A program made the translations under genes and the position numbers. From Rhineura floridana (Eukaryota; Chordata; Lepidosauria; Squamata; Rhineuridae): a stretch of DNA of 64,000 nt. The stretch spans positions 47,525,898-47,589,897 of the forward strand of contig NC_084489.1 of assembly GCF_030035675.1 (NCBI RefSeq), written 5' to 3'. Below, in pieces: positions 50,738-59,700 of this stretch; position 1 is the first letter of the stretch, and each line of letters starts with the position of its first letter. The notes beneath the pieces are model-generated. The model worked only from the letters and a program-made list of their open reading frames with translations, was not told where the DNA came from and did no database searches.

Positions 50738-53700
50738 TCACCCCTACTCCCCCTTATCACTTCAGAATGTAAAGGAAGAGTAAGAGCACCAAAAGCAATG
50801 CCACAGAGAAAGAGGAGAAACCCAAATCTTTCCCAAAGGGTTACTAGCCAGACTAATCTAGAAAAAGACTCTTTTCAACCCTGCACAGTGGTTTGTGGGG
50901 GCTACAACTATTTTAGAGGCACCAGTAGAGGAGCATGCAACCCAAAAGGTGCATGCCAGGATCCCCTGCAATGTAACAGACAATGCTGTGGCATAGTTGT
51001 GTGTGCCAGACTCTTGAAGCAACAAAATGCTTTCATGCTGGGCCTGATTATATGGTGGTCAGATAGATCCTGGGCATGAGCATAACTGTGGGATTGTCCA
51101 CAACAAAATTTCATTTGGGTAACACATCTACATAGCTCAGCACTTAGCAATGGCAGCCAATCAGCCAGCCTGAGGCTGTAAAGAAAGACCAGACACTCTA
51201 GTGTTGCTCATGCTAAGCAGACGTGGCCCTGATGAGGAATCTGTATAGAAGACTACTGAAGACCTGCATATGTGTAATCTCCAATATTTGTTCCTGACAC
51301 TTTCACTTAGGTTGCAATCCATTACTCACTCACTTTGAAGGTTCCAATCTTTTTACTCACTTAATTGGGAACAATTCAGTGGGGTTTACATCTGGGTAGA
51401 CATGTACAAAATCACACTTTTAATTTATTCAAGATTCATTTTTTACACTGACTCATGTTGCCTCCCAAAGCTGGACTTCAGTCTGGGAGACCTAGGTTCA
51501 AATCCATAAGCATGCTGGGTGGCCTTCTGTCAATCTTAGCTCCCACCTTTAAGTAAGAAATGAATGGGGACTGGAGTTTCTGTGACAATCAGTGAGATAA
51601 GAGGTATTTGCTTTGGTTTTTGAGTCCTGTCCCAATGATCTGTACTGGGCACACGTGCTCTGATGCCCAAATAGCACCCACCCACTCCCCACATATACAC
51701 ACACCATGGGAAGAACAACTTCTCCACTTATTGTGATCCAATCACAGTGCAAAGGCCTTTGAGTTTCCAGGTTTTGATCCTCTCACTAGTGAAATGTACA
51801 GGGACCTTGCACATATGCAAAGCCCTGAACTCTGGATCAGTGTGCATCTGCACATTTAATGTGCTATGAAATTATTCATTACTAACTTTACTAAAAAGCA
51901 AAAGCAAAGAGATTTGTCACATACCTTTCCACACAAATATCTTCCTAGCTACTCCGTGATCCAGTATAAAACACTCTTCAGACAAAAGCATTGCCCTCAA
52001 GAAAGGATTTTCCTCTGCAACAACTGAAACCTTCATGGACCCACTCGCATCCGATACCTGATAATACAAGACATTCACATTTAGACAACTACAAATCCAC
52101 ATTTAAGTCATTTTCTTAAAACACTTCATGCTGCCATCACTTCTAAAGTTAATTTATGTGTTTAAAATAACAGAGGTGCTTAACACAAATCTTAATCAGC
52201 AGCTACTGAACGGTGAATGCAAGTGCTTATGTTGAAGTTCGAACATTTCATGTTCCTAAGCTGAGATGACTGAAAGGCAGAATCTGGGTTTCTAGTTTCA
52301 TTAAGTTTTTTTGGAGAGCCCGTTAACAATGTTAAAATGAAATAATAATAACAATAATTGCTATTATTATTATTACAAATACCACTTGAAAAATGCAACC
52401 TTCATTCCTTTTTAAAAGTGCATTTTAAAGGAGTGAATTTCTGCTTAGAGAGGAATATGTATTTATGTTATATATTTATATACTGCTTAATACCAAGACA
52501 GTCTCTATGTGGTTTACAAAATAGCAAAAAGAAGCAGTGTACAGAGTGCTGGATATGGATACAGTTTCCTATAAAGCCCTCTTTGGATGTTTCAGCATGT
52601 GTTCTTGAGATTTTTAAAGAAAATGTAAATTGTAAGTACAGGCAGGCCCCGCTTTACGGCGCTTCGCTTTTTGGAATTCCGCTAATGCGGTGTTGTGCAA
52701 ATGCAGAAAGTCCCCACTTTAAGGTGCTTGTTCAGCTTTTACGGGGGAGTTTCTCAGCGTGCTCCATTTTCGCATCATATTTGCGTGACACGCGCCATTA
52801 TTGTCTATGGGTTCCGCTTTTCGGCGGTTTCCACTTTTCGGCAGCAGTCCGGAATGGAACCTGCCATATAAGTGGGACCCGCCTGTAGCTGAAATCTATT
52901 TACTATGGCACAGGTAACATGCGTCCTAGAAGAACTACATTGCAGTATACTTCTGTGCAAATTTTGCAATGAAAAGGGCACTCAGGGTTGATTTTATCCC
53001 ACTTGGGAAGAAGATGGTTAAGAGCGGCTATTCAAGAGGCCATTAAGAAAGTATTCATCACCAACTCTCAGTCATGCTCAACAGGTAGCAATAAAAGGGG
53101 CAGGACCTACAAATATGGTAAAGACCCTTAGCTGAATAGGTCTTACTTGGAGTAAACATTTTAGAAAGACTTTGGCCATGTTGAAGAGCACTGCAGGATA
53201 GGGATGGGTGAGAATTTCGATTCATTTCACATTTCAAGCAGAATTTATCAAATTTGCCATTTTTGAAACAATATGAGAACTGAAACACAGCCATCCTTCG
53301 AAATGCGCATTTATTAGAATTTTGGGATGCAGTTCGCCAACTAAACAACATTTACAAAAATGCATATATTAGGGGAAAGTGTGCATAAAAATGAATACAT
53401 GAGTGAAAATAACATGCAAAAATTATTATTATTATTATTGTTATTATTGTTGTTGTTATTGTTGTTATTATTGTCTTTATTTATACCCCGCCATCCTTCC
53501 AAAACTGGAACTCGTGGCGGCTTCCAGATAAAAAACACATATAATTAAAACATACAAAGTCTAGATTAAAATAAAATTAAACTAATTCCAATATTAAAAC
53601 CATTCATACTTATAGCTAAAAGAGAATCAAAAAACCAGTTTAAAAATGGAGGAATTAGGCATTAGCAATGCAGTTCCCGTCTTTAGCAGCTGTCAATACC

Positions 53701-56700
53701 AAAGGCTTGTTGGAATAGAAAGGTCTTTGCTTGACGCCGAAAGGACTGCAAGGAGGGGGTCATTCTTACATCCCTAGGAAGGGAATTCCAAAGCCTAGGG
53801 GCAGCCACCCAGAAGGACCTATCACGCGTCCCCACCAGTCGTACTTGACAGGGTGTGGGTATTGAGAGATGGGCCTCTCCTGAAGATCTCAGGGCCCGGG
53901 CAGGTTCACACAGGGAGATACGGTCTGATAGATAGCCTGGACCTAAGCCGTATAGGGCTTTATAGGTCATCACCAGCACTTTGAATTGTGTTCGGAAACA
54001 GACTGGCAACCAGTGGAGCTTTTTTAACAGGGGGGTAGTACGGTCCCTGTAACCTGCCCCAGTTAACATTCTGGCTGCAGCACGTTGAACCAACTGAAGT
54101 TTCCGAACAGTCTTCAGGGGCAGCCCCACATACAGCACGTTACAGTAATCTAAGCGGGATGTAACTAAGGCATGTGTCACCGTGGCCAAATCAGACGGCT
54201 CAAGGAACGGGCGCAGTTGGCGCACTAATCTTAACTGTGCAAAAGCACTCCTAGCCACTGTTGGATGTTGGATCTGGCGCAAGCAGATGCCCAGGATGCA
54301 GAACAGTATAGTGACAGGCTAGATGCCAGTTGAAGGAATGAGCTGGACAAGCAATAAGTTTTAAGAGTTACTTTACTGACAATATATCACAGCTCTCTCT
54401 GTACAAACTCCTCGACCCCCACACTCACAAGTGTCTGCTGGCCCTCTATATAGATAAGGCCAGCTGCCTGAGCCTAGGTTGCTTAGCAACGTGTCCTTGA
54501 AGATGGCTCGAGCTCTGCCAACTTTCGCTTTAAGTCACGTAGCTCACTTGTGGAAATTTAACCTCTGCTTTCTCGGTTTAATAGCCAACAATCCCCCACC
54601 TTAAATTTCCACATTCAGCCAGTTACATTTCTCTTCCATTTACATGTGTTACATTTTGCATGTCATTACATTTACATCATTTGGTTTTATTCTTCTGATA
54701 CATTTCCTTTTATTTCAGTTCACATCACTTTCATTTGTAATACAGTTACTCCATTGCAATCTCAGCATCATTTTCATTATATTTCATTACTCTTCATGAT
54801 TTCCATCATCCCACTTTTTCCAGTTACTGAAGTCTATATGTTAAATGGAATTTATTTTAAATCTAACAGGTGGAATACCTTTGGTTGTTCTCTCTGATCT
54901 GCGTGGTTGTATTTCTGCCTTAGTGTCTGTGTCTGTGTCAGGCGATTCCTCTGTTTCTCTCTCAGAGCTAGAATTTGATTCACTACTGCTGCCTGTTTCT
55001 TCTTGTTTTATCGGTACTGTGTCTGCCTGTTCTTGCTCATTACTAACTTCAGTGTTTCCCAACTCCACATATGTTTTATCTTCCCAATCCTGCTCTATTG
55101 CTTGCACACTTCTGCTTAACACCACAGACCTTTGTTTTGGCATCCAGATTCTGAAATACGTGTTTTCAAATCCTAGCATGAACCCTTTGTCTGCTCTCCT
55201 TTGCAGCTTCCCTGTCCTTTTACTTTTGGGAACATGTACCCAGCATTCTGCTCCAAACCTAATCAAATGGTTTAATCTGGGTTTTCTGTCATACAATTTC
55301 TGATAAGGAGACATTCCAGTGGCCTTATGGAATATTCTGTTTTGAATGTAAGCTGAATACAGAACACACTCTCCCCAGAAACCTTGTGTTAAAGAGGAGT
55401 CACATAGCATTGATCTTATTGAGTCCTGAAGCAACCTGTTCCAGCGTTCAGCTAACCCATTCTGATGAGGACTATAAGGGGCTGTTTACTCCTGTTTTAT
55501 TCCTCTTTTATCCAAGTATTCAGTAAAAGAGTGTCCTAAGAACTCTCCTCCTTGATCTGATCTTATTCTCTGTATTTTGACACCAAACTGCACTTCAATT
55601 TTTGTAATAAATCTTTTCAGTTTCTCTGCGGCTTCACTTTTAGCTTTTAGTAAATAAACAGTGCAGAATTTTGAAAAATCATCAACTATTGTCAGGAAAT
55701 ATCTTGCACCCCCCTGAGTAGGTTGAAATGGCCCCACTAAGTCCACATGTATTAATTGATAAGGTGCATTTGTACTGGGCATGGCTTCTTTGTTCTTTGC
55801 AGCCACAACTGCCCTAGTTTGTTTACACACGTGGCAGTCTACATATTTTTCACAGTTTCTCAATGTCACATCATTACTGTTCTCTGTTGTTTTCACCACA
55901 TTATCATATCCTATATGGCCTAGTTTTCTGTGCCATAAATGAACACAATTATTATGGGGTTTCTTATTAGCACACATGAGTACATGATTTGTTCGTTTCA
56001 CGTGTAAGAAGAACAATGAGTTCCCCACTATTCCTTTCATGAATATTTTTTCTCCTCTCATAATATGCACTGAACCCCTTTTGAACATTACAATGAACCC
56101 CATTTCATTGAGTTTCGACACAGCCATAATGTTACATTCAATATCAGGAACAAACAGCACATCTGTCATAATGGTATTGAAACCTGCTAATTTCACTGTT
56201 CCTCTACTTTTGATAAGTTTCTTAGATCCATCAGCCATTATCACATGATCCTCTACGTCACAAAATGTATGAAACATGGATTTATCTTTGATTATACTAT
56301 TTGTTGCCCCACTGTCAATTGCCCATAAATCTTTGCAGTTGTTTCCCTGCTCATTGTTAATACATTGCTTATTCTTACTAGCATAGATCACCTGTACACA
56401 TGGTTTTCTTCCTCTTTCTCTTCTTCTTGCTTCACAATTCCTTTGGAGATGTTGCCTGGAACCACAAAAATAACACGCCTTTTGTCCATACAGTCTCTCT
56501 TGTGCAGCTTTGTTGTTCTGTTTTTCCACGTTGTGTTTGGACTCAGTCTTTTCCTGCTTTGCCATTTCCTGCCTCCTTTGAAATTCTTGTAAAAGTTTGC
56601 CTTCTATATAATCCATATTGAGATTTGCATCGTCCATTGCTTCCAAAGAGCTCACCAGACTATCATAACTTGAATCTAGTGAAGCTAATGTGATATACAC

Positions 56701-59700
56701 TTTTTGCATTTGAGAATGTTCAATTTCACGTTCTGACAACTCAGTAAACAGTCTGTTTATTTCCAACAAATGCTCTGACATGGTTGTATCTCCAGATAAG
56801 CGCATCTGATACAATCTTCTGGCAAGATATATTTTAGAACTGGCAGTCTTTTTCACATGAATATTTCTTAAAGTTTCCCAGGTTTCCTTTGCCGTTGTTG
56901 CATCACGCACGTGCAGTAATTGAGAATCATCAATAGCAAGAACAATTAACGCCTTTGCCCTCTCATCCAGCCTTCTCCAATCTGCTGGAATAGGCACCCT
57001 GGCGGGTGGGTCTTCTGCGATAGCTTTCCACAGGTCTTCTTTCACTAGAAAAGCCTGCATTCTCTGTTTCCAAGTGCCATAATTTTTCCCTGTCAGCCTT
57101 TCCAAGGGAATCCCGGCAGATAACGTAACAGACATACTTTCACTTTACACAGTTCACCGCCTTTGTAATTAGAGCTTCTCACCTCTGTCCTTCAGTCAGG
57201 TTTTTTTTTTCCCACGGCTCTCTCACAGCTTTCAGCTCAGCTTTCGGTTTCGCCGTCTCTCTGCTGTTATCTCGCTGTTCTCCAGTTCTGGCTTTTCTCT
57301 GCCGCTTTTCTGCAATCCTCAGCACCAGGTAACCATCAGCACCAGGTAACCATCCTCTGCTACCACTTGTTGGATGTTGGATCTGGCGCAAGCAGATGCC
57401 CAGGATGCAGAACAGTATAGTGACAGGCTAGATGCCAGTTGAAGCAATGAGCCGGACAAGCAATAAGTTTTAAGAGTTACTTTACTGACAATATATCACA
57501 GCTCTCTCTGTACAAACTCCTCGACCCCCACACTCACAAGTGTCTGCTGGCCCTCTATATAGATAAGGCCAGCTGCCCGAGCCTAGGTTGCTTAGCAACG
57601 TGTCCTTGAAGATGGCTCGAGCTCTGCCAACTTTCGCTTCTAAGTCACGTAGCTCACTTGTGGAAATTTAACCTCTGCTTTCTCGGTTTAATAGCCAACA
57701 GCCACTGCCGAAACCTGGGATTCCAGGTTTAAAGCTGAGTCCAGCAGCACACCCAAACTGCAAACCTGTGTCTTCAGGGGGAGTGTAACCCCATCCAGCA
57801 CCGGCTGTATCCCTATTCCCTGATTCACCCTACGACTGACCAGGAGCACCTCTGTCTTGTCTGGATTAAGCTTCAATTTGTTCGCCCTCATCCAGTCCAC
57901 CACTGACGCCAGGCACTGGTTTAAAACCGAGACAGCTTCCTCGGAATTAGGTGGAAAGGAGAAATAGAGTTGGGTGTCATCAGCATATTGATGGCACCAA
58001 ACCCCAAACCCCCGGACAACCTCTCCCAGTGGTTTCATGTAGATGTTAAATAGCATAGGGGACAAAACTTAACCTGGAGGGACCCCGCAGGCCAATGGCC
58101 AAGGGGTCAAACAGGAATCCCCCAGCACCACCTTCTGGATTCGTCCCTCCAGGAAGGAACGGAGCCACTGCAAGACAGTGCCCCCAAGTCCCATCCCCAG
58201 AAGGCGACCCAGAAGAATACCATGGTCGATGGTATTGAAAGCCACTGAGAGGTCCAGCAGAACCAACAGGGACACACTCCCCCTGTCCAGTTCTCTGCGT
58301 AGGTCATCCACCAAGGCGACCAAAGCCGTCTCCGTGCCATAACCAGGCCAGAAACCAGACTGAAATGGATCCAGATACTCTGTTTCATCGAAGATTACCT
58401 GGAGCTGGGAGGCCACCACATACTCTGTTACCTTCCCCAAAAATGGAATATTGGACACTAGCCGGTAATTATCCATTATAGAGGGGTCCAGGGAGGGATT
58501 TTTTAACAAAGGCCTTACAACTGCCTCCTTTAGACAACCTGAAATTCTGCCTTGACATAAGGAGGCATTAACCACCAAAAAGGCATGAAATGATGAGAAA
58601 TGGCTTGCAAAAATGTGTACCTTTGTCAAAACTGCCTACAAAAATGTGTTTATTTGGAGAAATTCACACTAAAATGGTGGAGAATTTTCATGAGGATTTA
58701 AAAAAAAACATTCACAGAATTGCTGCAGAAATGTAGAGGACTGAATTTAACATTGGAAAAATGAGAAACTGAGAGAACCAGATCTTTCCATCCCTACTGC
58801 AGGACAATATAACACTAAAAGCAACAAAGCCTCATTAGTGCTAAACAGCTGTCTTGACTTTTGAGAAATCTGATACCAATGTTACTTTATTCAATCTGCT
58901 CCTTACTAAGAAAATAGCTGAAACAATGCTTCAATCCAATAGAGGGAGCTGTGCTAATGCTTAATCCACATTATTTTCAAAACACTGCTCTTTATGATTT
59001 TGCTGGTTTCTTTACTTACTGCTTATGTAATATATGAGTATCCTCAGTGTGCAATATGTTATAATAATAAAAAACCAAGAGGTGACAACTTTAAAATCAA
59101 CAAAGTGTTGCATATGGCCTCCCCACACCCCTGCAGTATCCTGTGCTTTTAACAACTGCATACCAGGCAAACATTAAACAGCTGAGACTCTTCCTACAAT
59201 GGAGATGCAGTCATGGGAAAAGCCATTAGTCTAGTACAGCCTTTCCCAACCAGTGTGCCTCCAGATGTTGTTGGACCACAACTCCCATCAGCCTCAGCCA
59301 GCATTGCCAATGGTCAGGAAGATGGGAGTTGTGGTCCAACAACATCTGGAGGCACACTGGTTGGGAAAGGTTGGTCTAGTGGCTGTGGCGCTCTAGATGT
59401 TGCTGGACTACAACTTCCATCATCCCTGACCATTTGCCATGATGGCTGGGGCTGATGGGAGCTGGAGTCTAACAAATATCTGGAGGGCACTATAAGTAAG
59501 ACGCCCCTGCTTTAGCGGTTGGACTTCTAATGCAAACAGCTGGAACACCCATCTTTTCACTGCACCAACCTCCCTGCCACACCCTTTTCCCGGTAAGCAA
59601 CAGCAGCCCACTTGACGGGTAGCCATCATAGCAACTTGGCCCCACCTAACAAACCACTTCTGTCTAAGAGCCAGTGGAGGCCATCATACACCTCATCATA

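Larger units (their letters stand above)
54259..57700 (-). mobile_element. Ty1/copia LTR retrotransposon (fossil)
   Basis: Two LTRs of about 332 bases bound the element, which is flanked by the 5-base duplication GCCAC (54254-54258, 57701-57705). On the minus strand there is a gag region (near the 5' LTR), a zinc knuckle ([14 protein letters not shown]), a protease-type DSGAT, the integrase HX(n)HX(n)CX2C region and the integrase core ([21 protein letters not shown]). That gag-PR-IN order in one pol frame defines Ty1/copia. A primer-binding-like TGGTAGCAGAGG follows the 5' LTR and a purine-rich tract (54591-54603) precedes the 3' LTR. The element is broken, with a few breaks, and shorter than a full copia. 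The LTRs differ at about five positions, suggesting an age of a few million years. Confidence 0.93.
53424..58605 (-). mobile_element. L2 LINE, 5'-truncated, interrupted by a copia element
   Basis: The RT region runs from about 58605 leftward ([20 protein letters not shown], then [12 protein letters not shown], then [18 protein letters not shown]), is interrupted at 57705/54258, and resumes ([17 protein letters not shown] through [13 protein letters not shown] and [10 protein letters not shown]) to a stop near 53683. The 3'UTR ends in the ATACCCCGCC block and a TTATTATTG-type microsatellite. The 9-base duplication TGCAAAAAT flanks it (53415-53423, 58606-58614). One TAA at 58066-58068 interrupts the frame after GVPPG. 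The endonuclease part is absent. Confidence 0.9.
53199..58796. mobile_element. hAT-type element, outermost of a three-level nest
   Basis: The left end TAGGGATGGGTGAGAA and right end TTTCCATCCCTA are inverted repeats. They are flanked by the identical 8 bases CTGCAGGA (53191-53198 and 58797-58804). Its own sequence is only about 53199-53414 and 58615-58796; the rest is the L2 insertion and what lies in it. Confidence 0.75.

Noticed and set aside
53360-53548. Poly-Leu or poly-Asn open frames on the two strands
   Set aside because: They are translations of the TTATTATTG-type microsatellite at the L2 tail.
54845-55303. Plus-strand open frame of 152 codons opposite the copia element
   Set aside because: It is the antisense of the element's coding strand with no independent similarity.
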